A stretch of DNA of 64,000 nt from Armatimonadetes bacterium Uphvl-Ar2 (GCA_002162095.1 CP021424.1:1736001-1800000); one strand, 5' to 3'; shown: positions 15,432 to 24,776, counted from the first letter of the stretch. Program-made: numbers and translations. The notes: generated by a model from the sequence alone, not told the origin.

Positions 15432-16244
15432 TTACGAGCCGCGCAGGTCGTCTACCAACCCCACCGAGCTAAACCGCAAGAGCGACGGCTTCAAGTAGCC
15501 CTCGCCCAGGATTTGCTGCACCAACGAGAGGTAGGGCGCGGCGTCGGCGAAGCTCTCCACCCCGCCGCCAATCACCAGTCCCCGGGGGACGTTGGTTTCG
15601 TTGTGCCAGTCGGCGAGGGCGTGGAGCATGGGCTCCACCACTTCGGGCGAGACCACGTCCGATTCCTTGCCCGTGCAGGTCTTCACAAATTCGGCCCCGT
15701 TCACCAGGGCGCACATGGTGGCGCGATAGATGGTCAGGCGGTTGGCCAGTTCGCCCGCGCTGATGGTGACCTTGAAAGTGCAGGTGTGGGCGGCCTCGCG
15801 CAGTTCGCTGATCCATCCGCTCAGGGCCATCCAGTCTTTGCTGCGGGCCATGTAGCGGGGGATGACAACCTCAATCTCGTCCACTTCCATGGCGGCGCAG
15901 GTGGCGACCTCGATGGTGGCGGCCTCGAGGGTGGTGAGGCCGTGCGGGAAGCCCCCGGCCACCGTGCTCAGGCGTACGCCCCGGCCCCCCAGCGCGCCCT
16001 GCCCGGCCAGCACGAAGGCGGGATACACGCACAGGGCGGCAACCGGCGGAAGCCCCTCGGGTTGGTCGCACAGCGCCCGGCTGAGCATGGCGATTTTGAG
16101 CGGAGAATCAAACCCTTCCAGGCATTCGACTTCAAGCAGGCCGTGGGCTTGCGCCACGCGCTCGGGGGTGCGATCCAGGGGTAACGGGTAGTTGACGCCC
16201 GGCGGAGGCCCGTAACTGAGGAGGTCTCTAAGCCTTGGGTCCAT
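15432..16244 (-). CDS. deoC: Deoxyribose-phosphate aldolase-like protein
   Basis: 270-residue class I aldolase of the DeoC family, which splits 2-deoxyribose-5-phosphate into acetaldehyde and glyceraldehyde-3-phosphate. Visible are VAALCVYPAFV, LSTVAGGFPHG, EVDEIEVVIPRY, the Schiff-base region FKVTISAGEL, EFVKTCTGKESD with the second active-site lysine, and GLVIGGGVESF. The lysine of FKVT fits the Schiff-base position. The ATG overlaps the end of the upstream membrane-protein gene by 17 bases, implying coupling. Confidence 0.8.
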   Translation of the reverse strand: MDPRLRDLLSYGPPPGVNYPLPLDRTPERVAQAHGLLEVECLEGFDSPLKIAMLSRALCDQPEGLPPVAALCVYPAFVLAGQGALGGRGVRLSTVAGGFPHGLTTLEAATIEVATCAAMEVDEIEVVIPRYMARSKDWMALSGWISELREAAHTCTFKVTISAGELANRLTIYRATMCALVNGAEFVKTCTGKESDVVSPEVVEPMLHALADWHNETNVPRGLVIGGGVESFADAAPYLSLVQQILGEGYLKPSLLRFSSVGLVDDLRGS

Positions 16245-16581
16245 GATCCAGGGGCGCGCCCAAACAGGCTTCGAAAAGTCGAATCCCCCGGGTGGCCACA
16301 ATGCTTCCCAGGCCGGCCATCAGCAGCAAAAGAATGACCCGCGTGACCGTGTCACCCACCCCATTTACAATGCCCTGGAGCTGCACGGGCTGACCGCTCT
16401 TTTCCGCGCCGACCACGGCGGCCGCGGGCGTGGTGAAGACCTGATAAGCCTGCCAAAAGGTGAGCACGACCAGCCCCACGCCGATGACGAAGGTGATGGT
16501 GGCCAGGGCCATTCCCCAACTCGCGCCCGGCGGTCGCACGGGCCGGGTGGGGGCCGAAGATGTCGAAGGGGTCTCCTCCAC
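16228..16581 (-). CDS. Small membrane protein, two TM helices
   Basis: 117 residues starting at GTG. A Pro/Ser/Thr-rich N-terminus is followed by one helix at about 24-46 (MALATITFVIGVGLVVLTF) and a second at about 80-98 (VILLLLMAGLGSIVA). No family is recognised. It overlaps the deoC start by 17 bases on the same strand, so the two are probably one transcript. Confidence 0.6.
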   Translation of the reverse strand: MEETPSTSSAPTRPVRPPGASWGMALATITFVIGVGLVVLTFWQAYQVFTTPAAAVVGAEKSGQPVQLQGIVNGVGDTVTRVILLLLMAGLGSIVATRGIRLFEACLGAPLDHGPKA

Positions 16582-16622
16582 GGTTGCGCGTAGGATACCG
16601 GGTCGGCTGGGGGCGGCGTCGG

Positions 16623-16628
16623 TAAACT
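16623..16628 (+). promoter_or_regulatory. -10-like hexamer (TAAACT) 6 bases before hisI
   Basis: TAAACT ends six bases before the hisI ATG with no Shine-Dalgarno between them, as expected for a leaderless message. Confidence 0.45.
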
Positions 16629-16634
16629 CCTGTC

Positions 16635-17009
16635 ATGATTTCTGTTCCCGCCGGCCTGATGGAAGGCCTCAAGTTCGATGACAACGGGTTGATCCCCGCG
16701 ATTGCCCAGGATGCGGACAACGGCGACGTGCTGATGATGGCGTGGATGAACGCCGAGAGCCTGCGCCGCACGCTGGAAACGGGCCGCGCGACCTACTGGA
16801 GCCGCAGCCGCCAATCATTTTGGGTGAAGGGCGAGACGAGCGGACACACCCAAGAGGTGGTGCGCCTGAGCGTGGATTGCGACCAGGATTGCCTGCTGAT
16901 GCAGATCCGGCAGGTGGGCGCCGCGTGCCACGAGAATTTCCGCAGTTGCTTCTACCGCGATGTGACGGAAGAAGGGCTGATGGAGAATCAGGTTCGCCTG
17001 GTGGACTGA
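16635..17009 (+). CDS. hisI: Phosphoribosyl-AMP cyclohydrolase
   Basis: Opens the adenine ring of phosphoribosyl-AMP in histidine biosynthesis. 124 residues, a stand-alone HisI without the HisE domain. Motifs are [52 protein letters not shown], then the Mg/Zn-binding [12 protein letters not shown] and [11 protein letters not shown]. No other his gene is nearby. The next gene begins four bases after its stop. Confidence 0.95.
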   Translation: MISVPAGLMEGLKFDDNGLIPAIAQDADNGDVLMMAWMNAESLRRTLETGRATYWSRSRQSFWVKGETSGHTQEVVRLSVDCDQDCLLMQIRQVGAACHENFRSCFYRDVTEEGLMENQVRLVD

Positions 17010-17013
17010 GGCG

Positions 17014-17409
17014 GTGGAAGTCGTCGCCCGCGAACTGAAGGCGCACTTGCGGCGGCTGGCCGTGTGGTCCGGCTTTTCGTTGGTGACGGGCGGGGTTTTG
17101 CTGGGGATGCAGCATGGTTCGGCGGGGGTGATGACAGCGTCGTGGGCGGTGATCAACCTCATCATCGTGGCCCTGAGCTGGAAAGGGAAGCCACCGGCGA
17201 GCTATCAGAAGTTCCGGGAGTTCTTGGCGTTCAATCAGGGGCTCAATCTCATGTACATCGCGGTGGGGCTGACGCTTGGCTTGGCTGCCGGGCCGCCGGA
17301 TGTGCGCGCCAATGGCTGGGCGGTGGTGCCGCAGGGGTTGGCGTTGCTGATTCTGGACGGCATCTTGATGGCCCGAACGTCCACTCCCTCCGCCGAGCCC
17401 ACCGGGTAA
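17014..17409 (+). CDS. DUF6992-like membrane protein, native GC-rich copy
   Basis: 131 residues with a GTG start directly after hisI. Four hydrophobic segments are visible, beginning near LAVWSGFSLVTGGVLLGM. The SYQKFREFLAFNQGLNLMYIAVGLTLG and VVPQGLALLILDGILM blocks resemble the DUF6992 family of small membrane proteins of unknown function. It ends in ARTSTPSAEPTG, whose coding DNA is the left half of a direct repeat continuing into a truncated thuA. Confidence 0.6.
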   Translation: MEVVARELKAHLRRLAVWSGFSLVTGGVLLGMQHGSAGVMTASWAVINLIIVALSWKGKPPASYQKFREFLAFNQGLNLMYIAVGLTLGLAAGPPDVRANGWAVVPQGLALLILDGILMARTSTPSAEPTG

Positions 17410-17466
17410 GACCGAACCCATGCCGCGCGCACTCGTGCTTGCCGGAGGGTGGGATGGCCACCACCC
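17376..17466 (+). repeat. 91-bp direct repeat, left copy (native DUF6992 end plus thuA start)
   Basis: Covers the last codons and stop of the native DUF6992-like gene, the 10-base spacer and the first 15 codons of thuA. It matches 17944-18034 at 87 of 91 positions by hand count. The two copies bracket the AT-rich DUF6992-like gene at 17543-17977. Confidence 0.9.
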
Positions 17467-17506
17467 TATGCTGTCCTCTACAGATTCAATAGCGTCAGAG
17501 GGGTAG
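17420..17506 (+). pseudogene. Truncated duplicate of the thuA 5' end
   Basis: ATG followed by the same first 16 codons as thuA (one change near the start), then diverging to a stop after 28 codons. Scattered similarity to thuA persists just beyond the junction (GCTG-CCTCTAC shared after an 8-10 base deletion), so this is a decaying fragment and not a designed leader peptide. Confidence 0.75.
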
Positions 17507-17542
17507 ACTATTTGGTGTCCTCCAGAAAGGGGGAGGCGTTCG

Positions 17543-17977
17543 GTGCATCAAGTTCGTAGCACATTCAATCCGAGACTTCACAAAGTCCTTCAGATGCACA
17601 AAAAGCGAGCCATCTTTTGGTTCTGCATTTCGTTTGTTTTGGGATGTGTAACGATTGCTTTTCATAGGCAGGTTGGAGCGCTTGCATGTATGATGTCAAG
17701 CTTCTCCTTAGTTACTAACTTGCTTGATGGTTCAAGGCTCAGCCGCTTAGGTGTTCACAAGTTCAGGGAAGAAAGACGATTTGAAAAAGGCATTTTCGTG
17801 GGCCTGTGTTTTGGGTTAGCCGCTGCCTTGATATACAGCTCACGCCTTGATCCCTTTGATCGAGAGCAGATCATGTGGTTCGTATTTGGCATGCTTCCTC
17901 ACGTTCTCATTTGGTTGATTCTCGAAGACAATCTGATGAGACAAACGTCCACTCCCCCGGCCGAGTCCACCGGGTAA
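17543..17977 (+). CDS. DUF6992-like membrane protein, AT-rich divergent copy
   Basis: 144 residues with a GTG start preceded by an AAAGGGGGAGG Shine-Dalgarno. It has about four hydrophobic segments. It is a distant homologue of the neighbour at 17014: VHKFREERRFEKGI against YQKFREFLAFNQGL, and LILEDNLM against LILDGILM. The last 12 codons (RQTSTPPAESTG) and everything after them are nearly identical to the native copy. The body is AT-rich, unlike hisI and thuA. It looks like a transferred homologue whose 3' end is native sequence. Confidence 0.6.
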   Translation: MHQVRSTFNPRLHKVLQMHKKRAIFWFCISFVLGCVTIAFHRQVGALACMMSSFSLVTNLLDGSRLSRLGVHKFREERRFEKGIFVGLCFGLAAALIYSSRLDPFDREQIMWFVFGMLPHVLIWLILEDNLMRQTSTPPAESTG

Positions 17978-18034
17978 GACCGAACCCATGCCGCACGCAC
18001 TCGTGCTTGCCGGAGGGTGGGATGGCCACCACCC
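17944..18034 (+). repeat. 91-bp direct repeat, right copy
   Basis: Right-hand copy of the repeat at 17376-17466 (87/91 identical). It contains the C-terminal codons of the AT-rich DUF6992-like gene and the start of the intact thuA. Confidence 0.9.
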
Positions 18035-18662
18035 CGGTGCCTTCGCTGACCTCTACCGCTCCTGGCTCACCGCCGATGGATTCGAGGTCGAGGTGATTGA
18101 AGACCTCGCCCAGATGGACCGCATCGCCAAGTACCGCAAGGGCGACCTCTTTGTCCCCCACTGGACGATGGGGCCGGGCCTGGGCGAGAACGCCGGCAAG
18201 GTCTATGAAGCCGTCGCCAAGCGCGGCGTGGCCGTGGCCGGCTGCCACGGCGGCATGTGCGACGCCTTCCGCGAAGACAGCGAGTGGCAGTTCATGACTG
18301 GCGGCCAGTTTGTGGCGCACCCGGGCAACGATGGCCTGCGCCACCTCATCCACATCGGTCCGCGCCGCCACGCCATCACCGAAGGGCTGACCGAATTTGA
18401 GGTCGCCACCGAGCAGTACTACATGCACGTGGACCCGGCGGTGAAGGTGCTGGCCTACAGCGCGTTCCCGCAGGCCGCCGCCCCCGGGCCGCACGGCAAG
18501 CAACGCTGTCGCATGCCGGTGACGTGGACCAAGCAGTACGGCCGAGGCCGGATTTTCTACTGCTCGCTGGGCCATCACCCCAACGTTTTCGACAACGAAA
18601 TGGCGGCCAAGATGCTCAGACGGGGCCTCCGGTGGGCCGCCGGTTGGCGAGAGTTGAACTAG
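17988..18662 (+). CDS. ThuA-domain protein
   Basis: 224-residue glutamine-amidotransferase-like protein of the ThuA family, linked to trehalose and other sugar utilisation. Features are ALVLAGGWDGHHPG, GVAVAGCHGGMCDAF with the nucleophile-like position, FVAHPG, EGLTEFEVATEQYYMHVD, PVTWTKQYGRGRIFYCSLGHHPNVF and a C-terminal ML-RGLRWAAG. Substrate and reaction are not assigned. Its first 15 codons are duplicated upstream at 17420. Confidence 0.82.
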   Translation: MPHALVLAGGWDGHHPGAFADLYRSWLTADGFEVEVIEDLAQMDRIAKYRKGDLFVPHWTMGPGLGENAGKVYEAVAKRGVAVAGCHGGMCDAFREDSEWQFMTGGQFVAHPGNDGLRHLIHIGPRRHAITEGLTEFEVATEQYYMHVDPAVKVLAYSAFPQAAAPGPHGKQRCRMPVTWTKQYGRGRIFYCSLGHHPNVFDNEMAAKMLRRGLRWAAGWRELN

Positions 18663-18685
18663 CCTCGCCGGTATCCTTCGCTCCA

Positions 18686-20332
18686 ATGAGCGACTTAAGA
18701 TTGATCCCCCTGGGCGGGGCCGGCGAAATCGGAAAGAATTGTACGGTACTTGAACAGGGCGACGATCTCATCGTCATTGATTGCGGCATCTCCTTCCCGC
18801 ACGCCGAGCAGTATGGGGTGGATATCGTCATCCCCGACTTCACCTATCTCATCGAGAACAAGGATCGGATTAAGGGGCTGTTCATCACCCACGCGCACGA
18901 GGACCACATCGGGGCGATCTCGTTCTTGCTGCCGCACATCAGCTGCCCGATCTACGGCACCAAGCTGACGCTGGCCTTGATTGAGCTGCGCCTGGACGAC
19001 CGCTGGAAGGGGCCGATGCCCAAGATGGTGGAAGTGAAGCCCGGCGCCAAGGTGCCAGCGGGCGACCTGGAAGTGGAATTTGTGCGCGTGACGCACTCCA
19101 TCCCCGAGACGTGCGCCCTGGCCATCCGCACCCAGCACGGGATTGTGCTGTTTACGGCCGACTTTAAGTTCGATTTCACGCCGGTGGACCGGCAACTGAC
19201 CGACATGGCGCGGCTGATCGAGCTGGGGCAGGAGGGTGTGCTGCTGCTGGTCAGCGACTCCACCAATGCCACCACGCCGGGCTGGGGCCTGAGTGAAAGC
19301 GCGGTGACCGAGGGCCTGAGGCCGCTGGTGGCCGGGGCGCGGGGCCGGGTGCTCATCACCACCTTTAGTAGCCATCTGCACCGGATGCAGCAGGCGATTT
19401 TGATCGCCCACGAGTTTGGCCGCAAGGTCGTCATCATGGGTCGCCGCATGGAGCAGACCCTGAACCTGGCGCGGCAGATGGAATACGTGCGGTTCCCGCG
19501 CGAAACGCTGATCTCGATGGACGAAATGAGCGATTACCCGCCGGAGCAGCTGATGGTGCTGCTGACAGGGAGCCAGGGCGAACCGAACGCTGCCCTCAGC
19601 CAGATGTCGCGGGGCGAATACCGCCGCCTGAAGGTGCACGAAGGCGACACGATTGTCTTCAGCACCCGCCCGATCCCGGGCAACGAGGGCGAAATCAACC
19701 GCGTCATCAACAACCTGGTGCGGCGCGGCGCGAACGTGATTACCGACGCCCCGACCCCCATCCACGCGAGCGGCCACGGCTACCAGGACGAGCTGAAGAC
19801 GATGATCACGCTCACCAAACCGTTCTATCTCGCTCCGGTGCACGGTGAACCCCTGCACCAGAAGGCGTACAAGGAGATGGCGCTGGCCATGGGCCACGCC
19901 CCCCACCGCATCTTTGTTCTGGACAACGGTGACCCGCTGGAACTGGACGAGCAGAAGGCCTGGCTGGGCAAGCCCGTGACCACCGGCGAGGTGATGATTG
20001 ACCAGAACGAGGGCCGCCCGATTGAAGTGGAAGAGCTGCGGGCGCGCCAGCAAATGGCGCACGACGGGATTGTGATGGTGACCCTGGCCGTGGACCGCGA
20101 CGGCACGATGGTGGCCAACCCGCACGTGGAAGCCCACGGGGTGTGCGGCGGCGACGACGTGGTGCCGGAGATCCAGGACATGCTGCGCGGCGCGATTGGC
20201 CGTTTGACGGAGTTTGAGATGCAGGAGACGGATTACTTCCGCGCCACCATCGAACAGCAAGTCCGCAAGGTCTTGCAGGCCAAAACCCGCCAGCGCCCGA
20301 AGGTGCTGACGACGGTTTTGGTCACCAAGTAA
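18686..20332 (+). CDS. rnj: Ribonuclease J
   Basis: Metallo-beta-lactamase/beta-CASP ribonuclease with endo- and 5'-exonuclease activity in RNA decay and maturation. 548 residues starting at SDLRLIPLGGAGEIGKNC. The zinc motif THAHEDHIGA lies near residues 67-76, followed by VTHSIPETCALAI, LFTADFKFD, LLVSDSTNA, the beta-CASP region LITTFSSHLHRMQQAI, LLTGSQGEP and VHGEPLHQKAY. A TATCCT lies eight bases before the ATG. The last codons and stop are echoed 1.1 kb downstream beyond an AT-rich orphan gene. Confidence 0.95.
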   Translation: MSDLRLIPLGGAGEIGKNCTVLEQGDDLIVIDCGISFPHAEQYGVDIVIPDFTYLIENKDRIKGLFITHAHEDHIGAISFLLPHISCPIYGTKLTLALIELRLDDRWKGPMPKMVEVKPGAKVPAGDLEVEFVRVTHSIPETCALAIRTQHGIVLFTADFKFDFTPVDRQLTDMARLIELGQEGVLLLVSDSTNATTPGWGLSESAVTEGLRPLVAGARGRVLITTFSSHLHRMQQAILIAHEFGRKVVIMGRRMEQTLNLARQMEYVRFPRETLISMDEMSDYPPEQLMVLLTGSQGEPNAALSQMSRGEYRRLKVHEGDTIVFSTRPIPGNEGEINRVINNLVRRGANVITDAPTPIHASGHGYQDELKTMITLTKPFYLAPVHGEPLHQKAYKEMALAMGHAPHRIFVLDNGDPLELDEQKAWLGKPVTTGEVMIDQNEGRPIEVEELRARQQMAHDGIVMVTLAVDRDGTMVANPHVEAHGVCGGDDVVPEIQDMLRGAIGRLTEFEMQETDYFRATIEQQVRKVLQAKTRQRPKVLTTVLVTK

Positions 20333-20338
20333 CGACTT
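20318..20338 (+). repeat. 21-bp direct repeat, left copy (RNase J stop region)
   Basis: Contains the last four codons and the TAA of RNase J plus a few bases downstream. Matches 21412-21432 at 19 of 21 positions. The copies bracket the AT-rich gene at 20390-21379. Confidence 0.75.
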
Positions 20339-20389
20339 CGTTAATCTGTGCCAGCAGGTATAGAATTGCCATAAAAGCATCATCTTTAG

Positions 20390-21379
20390 TTGCGGAAAGT
20401 CGTGAGGTTTGTGAAGTTGATACGCACGATGGACATGCTCATGAGTGATGCGCAAGAAAGGCTCTTTCGTGCGCAGGTGCGTCGGGACGAGTTCTCAAGA
20501 TTCATTACCAGATTGAGGAGTTCTCAGAGCTGGGTAAGGAGAATTGTATCTACACCTCAACATCGAACTAACGAAGAGGGTTCGCTCGAATTTGAAGTCG
20601 AAGTATTATCTTTGATTGATGCTCCAAGTGAACTCAAAGTCATTTTCAGCGAGTGTATTCACCATTTACGAACAGCGAACGAACAACTCCTTTTTGCTGT
20701 GGTTTCAGGAGCCAAGAGTGCAGTCCGGAAGAAAAGTGTGTTAAACAAACTCAAATTCCCGTTGTGTGCAGAGCCAGAAGATTACGCATGTTGGTGTAAG
20801 CCACTTCATTTGCCTGAAAGTATTCAAGAGTATATCGAAGTGATACAACCTTATAAGTTTGAACAATCAGTCTTTGGTGGTCCGTGGTCAGGGCCAGGGC
20901 TTAAGCCTTTGGTTGTCCATCCGCTTCAGGTGCTTGCCGCAGTATCCAACCATGATAAGCATCGTTCAGCAATAAACCCGGCAGTAAAGCTAGGTCGAGT
21001 GGGTGTCAAGTGTCCAGGTTCACCTGAATTGTGGATTCCTAATACAAATAGTATTAGTAAGATCGCATTTGAGCGAGCCAGTCTGATTTCAAGAGGCTTC
21101 CCAGATTATATAAAATCGGTCTCGATTGACGTTCAATTTAAGGTTTCAACTCAAGGTCATTCCGTGACAATGGTATTCGTAAAGGTTGTAGGTGATTTGC
21201 CAATGGTCGAAACGCAATTCTTGATTGATGTATGGCCAGAGATTGACAATCGCGTACAATACTGCAGAGGCCGCGATTGCCTCCAAATATTGGACGAGAT
21301 TATCGAATATTCATCTAACGTATCGTTTCCTGCATTATTCAGATGTTTACAAGAAAATCATAAAAACAACTATCCATAG
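20390..21379 (+). CDS. AT-rich orphan gene, unknown function
   Basis: 329 residues from TTG 20390 (ATG 20429 is an alternative start). GC content is near 42% in a sampled line, far below RNase J and uvrA on either side. The N-terminal half looks helical. A central HPLQVLAAVSNHDKHRSAI resembles a motif (H-x-DKHR-type) found in a broad set of hypothetical proteins of mobile or accessory regions. A beta-rich half follows. No signal peptide and no enzyme motif was recognised. It is bracketed by a 21-bp imperfect direct repeat and is probably acquired. Confidence 0.6.
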   Translation: MRKVVRFVKLIRTMDMLMSDAQERLFRAQVRRDEFSRFITRLRSSQSWVRRIVSTPQHRTNEEGSLEFEVEVLSLIDAPSELKVIFSECIHHLRTANEQLLFAVVSGAKSAVRKKSVLNKLKFPLCAEPEDYACWCKPLHLPESIQEYIEVIQPYKFEQSVFGGPWSGPGLKPLVVHPLQVLAAVSNHDKHRSAINPAVKLGRVGVKCPGSPELWIPNTNSISKIAFERASLISRGFPDYIKSVSIDVQFKVSTQGHSVTMVFVKVVGDLPMVETQFLIDVWPEIDNRVQYCRGRDCLQILDEIIEYSSNVSFPALFRCLQENHKNNYP

Positions 21380-21411
21380 TGCATTCGACTATGGGGGCAT
21401 GGAAGTCGAGC

Positions 21412-21432
21412 TTGGTGACCAAGTAACGCCTT
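21412..21432 (+). repeat. 21-bp direct repeat, right copy
   Basis: Copy of the RNase J stop region (19/21) placed just before the convergent uvrA stop codon. With 20318-20338 it brackets the AT-rich orphan gene. Confidence 0.75.
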
Positions 21433-24354
21433 AGCTCACCGGAACGCGGTCTCGCTCCAAGAGCGGGGCGAGGAAACGACCGGTGTGCGAGGTCGGGTGG
21501 GCGACGATGGCTTCGGGTGGGCCGGCCACCAGCAAGGTGCCGCCACCGCTACCGCCTTCCGGCCCCAGGTCAATCACCCAGTCAGAGGTCTTGATGACGT
21601 CCAAGTTGTGCTCAATCACGACCACGGTGTTGCCCCCTTCCACTAACCGGTGCAGCACGGTGAGCAGACGATTGACATCCTCGAAGTGCAGGCCCGTGGT
21701 GGGTTCATCCAGGATGTAGAGCGTGCGCCCGGTGGCGCGCTTGCTGAGTTCCTCGGCGAGCTTGACGCGCTGGGCTTCCCCCCGGAAAGGGTGGTGGCGG
21801 GCTGCCCCATGCGGATGTAACCGAGGCCGACATCAAGGAGCGTCACCAGCTTGCGGTGGATCTTGGGGATGGGCGCGAAGAATTCGGTGGCTTCCTCAAT
21901 CGTCATCTCCAGCACGTCGGCGATGGTCTTGCCCTTGTAGCGCACTTCCAGCGTTTCGCGGTTGTAGCGCTTGCCCTTGCACAGCTCGCACGGCACGTAG
22001 ACATCCGGCAAAAAGTGCATTTCAATCTTGATGATGCCGTCGCCCCGGCAGGCTTCGCAGCGGCCGCCCTTCACGTTGAACGAGAAGCGCCCCTGGGTGT
22101 AGCCCCGCATCTTGGCGTCGGGGGCTAGGGCGAACAAGGCCCGGATGAGGTCGAACGTGCCCGTGTAGGTGGCCGGGTTGCTGCGCGGGGTGCGCCCGAT
22201 GGGCGATTGGTCAATGTCAATCACCTTGTCGAACTGGTCCACGCCCCGGATTTCGCGATGATGCTCCCACGCACTGCGCGTGCCGAACAGTTCGAACATC
22301 AGGCGAGGGTGCAGGGTGTCCTGGATGAGCGTGGATTTGCCGCTGCCGCTGACCCCGGTGACGCTGACGAAGCACCCCGCCGGGATGTGCAGGTCCACCC
22401 CCTTGAGGTTGTGCCCGGTGGCCCCATAGAGGCTGAGCCAGCCCGGCCCGCCGGGTTCTGGCGCCCGGGGCTCTCGGCGCTGGGCTGGCACTTCAATCTT
22501 CTTGTCGCCCCGCATGTAGAGCGAGGTGGGCGAATCGCGCTGAATGAACTCTTCGTAGGGGCCCTCATTCACCACGTAGCCCCCGTGCTCGCCCGCGCCG
22601 GGGCCGAGGTCCACCAGCCAGTCGGCGGCCCGCATGGTGTCCTCGTCGTGTTCCACCACCAGCACGGTGTTGCCGAGGTCGCGCAGGCGCTTGAGCGTTT
22701 CAATCAGGCGGGCATTGTCCCGTTGGTGCAAGCCGATGCTGGGCTCGTCGAGCACGTAAAGGCAGCCCATCAGGCCGCTCCCGATCTGGGTGGCCAGGCG
22801 GATGCGCTGGGCTTCGCCACCGGCCAGGGTGTTGGCGCTGCGGTCGAGGGTCAGGTAGGTCAACCCCACGTTGTCGAGGAAGTGCAGACGCTCGGTGATC
22901 TCTTTGACGGCGCGCTCCCCGATCGCCCACTGGCGGGCGGAAAGCCGCTCGGGCAGGTTGCGGAAGAACGCCAGCGCATCCCCCACGCTCATGGCGGCGA
23001 TGTGCGAAATGGTCTTGCCGTCAATGAGGACGGTCAGGCTCTCGGGCTTCAGGCGCTGACCCTGGCACACGGGGCACGGGCGGGTGCTCATGTATTGCCC
23101 CAGGTCGTTCTTCACCCACTCGCTTTCGGTGTTCTCCCACTTGCGGCGGAGGATGGCGATGACGCCCTTCCACTCGGTGGTGAAGGTGCGCGTGCCCTTG
23201 CCGTACTTCATCTGCACTGCCAGCGGGTCGTCGTGGCCGTGCCACACGTACTGCATCTGGTTTTCGGTGATTTCACTCACCGGCAGGCTGGCGTCGAACC
23301 CGATGGCGCGGCCCAAGGCGTCCAGCACTTCCGGCCACCACTCCTTGGTTTCGCCGCTCTTGTAGACGAACGGGCGAATGGCACCATCGCGGAGGGGCAG
23401 GGTGGGGTCGGTGATGATGAGATCGGGGTCGAACTCCGTTCGGGTGCCCAGGCCGGTGCATTCCGGACACGCCCCGTAGGGCGAGTTGAACGAGAACATC
23501 CGGGGTTCAAGCTCGGGCAGGGTAAAGCCGGAAACCGGACAGGCATAGTGCTCGCTGAAGACTTCCTCGCGCGGTTCGGGGGCGTCGGGCTCCTGGATGG
23601 TGAGGACGGCCAGCCCCTTGCCAAGTTTGAGGGCGGTTTCCACGCTCTCAGTGAGGCGGCGCTGGACGCCCTCTTTCAGCACAATGCGGTCAATGACGAC
23701 CTCGATGGTGTGCTGTTCGTAGCGGGCCATCGGAATGTCGTCGCTGACTTCGTAAATCTCGCCGTCCACCCGCACGCGCACAAAACCCTGCGAGGCGATC
23801 TCCTTGATTTCCTTCTTGTATTCGCCCTTGCGGCCGCGCACGATGGGGGCAAGGACTTGCAGGCGGGTGCCCTCGGGGTAGGCCAGCACCCGGTCCACGA
23901 TCTCATCTGGGGTTTGGCGGCTGATGGGCAGGCCGGTGGCGGGGGAGTGCGGGATGCCCACGCGGGCATAGAGCACGCGCAGGTAGTCGTAAATTTCGGT
24001 GACGGTGCCGACCGTGGAGCGGGGGTTGCGGCTGGTGCTCTTTTGGTCGATGGAGATGGCGGGGGAGAGGCCTTCCACGTGGTCCACATCGGGCTTGTCC
24101 ATCTGCCCGAGGAACTGGCGAGCGTAGGCGCTGAGGCTCTCCACGTAGCGGCGCTGGCCCTCGGCAAAGATGGTGTCGAACGCGAGGCTGCTCTTGCCGG
24201 AGCCGCTGAGGCCGGTGACCACCACCAGCTTGTTGCGCGGGATGGCAATGCTGATGTTCTTGAGGTTGTTCTCCCGGGCCCCGTGCACCACGATCTGGTC
24301 CGCCTTGGCGGCAGGCTCGATCAAGGGTTCTTGGGCGCGGGTGCGTTCCGACAT
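21431..24354 (-). CDS. uvrA: Excinuclease ABC subunit A, single-base frameshift near 3' end
   Basis: DNA-damage recognition ATPase of nucleotide excision repair, about 970 residues once repaired. Walker A motifs [13 protein letters not shown] (near residue 50) and [16 protein letters not shown] signatures [17 protein letters not shown] and TTLSGG, and zinc-finger cysteines [16 protein letters not shown] and CELCKGKR are present. After TLSGG, at the run of six C (plus strand) 21778-21783, the frame shifts. Adding one G on the coding strand restores EAQRVKL and the normal end with [20 protein letters not shown] and DLGPEGG. An intact uvrA is likely in the organism. Confidence 0.95.
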
Positions 24355-24444
24355 GATAGGTAGACAAATGATGACATGTCAGGGCGGGTTGTGTCATCCC
24401 CCGCGTAGGGCTTGCGGAGGGGGAATGTGATGTATCATTCAGGC

Positions 24445-24768
24445 ATGCGGCATGGGTTTTTGTTCCTCGCTTTGTCCCTCTTGCTGGTGGGTTGCAACCC
24501 GCCGGCCGCTGAAGATGCGGGGGCCACGCCCGATGCGGGCTCGACTCCGGCCGTGGAAGGTGGGACGGCGCCGGCGGCTGGGGGTTCGGGCGATAGTAGC
24601 CAGGGCAATGTGGGCGTGATGCCGAGTGCGGCCGGAGGAATGGCGCCGGTGCAGAACCCGGAAGCCCTGCAAGGGGCTGGCGGTGGCGGCGTGCAACAAG
24701 CGGCCAAAGACCGAGCGCGCAACGTGGGCGGGGCGACCTCCGCCGACCAAATGCCGACGGACGAGTAA
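24445..24768 (+). CDS. Small lipoprotein, Ala/Gly-rich
   Basis: About 107 residues beginning MRHGFLFLALSLLLVGC, a lipoprotein signal with lipobox LVGC, so Cys17 would be lipidated. The rest is an Ala/Gly/Pro/Thr-rich low-complexity chain with no fold evident. TATCAT ends six bases before this ATG, fitting a leaderless start. ATG at 24430, preceded by GGAGGGGGA, is the alternative. It diverges from uvrA. Confidence 0.6.
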   Translation: MRHGFLFLALSLLLVGCNPPAAEDAGATPDAGSTPAVEGGTAPAAGGSGDSSQGNVGVMPSAAGGMAPVQNPEALQGAGGGGVQQAAKDRARNVGGATSADQMPTDE

Positions 24769-24776
24769 GGGAAATT

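Noticed and set aside
17420-17506. 28-codon peptide as a functional leader peptide
   Set aside because: Its first 16 codons are a copy of thuA and it then degenerates, so it is better explained as a duplication remnant.
18695-20455. 586-codon open frame opposite RNase J
   Set aside because: Antisense shadow of an unambiguous RNase J gene.
22207-24363. 718-codon open frame on the plus strand opposite uvrA
   Set aside because: It is antisense to a clear UvrA and has the His/Gly/Val-rich composition of reverse-complement GC-rich coding DNA; no family resemblance.
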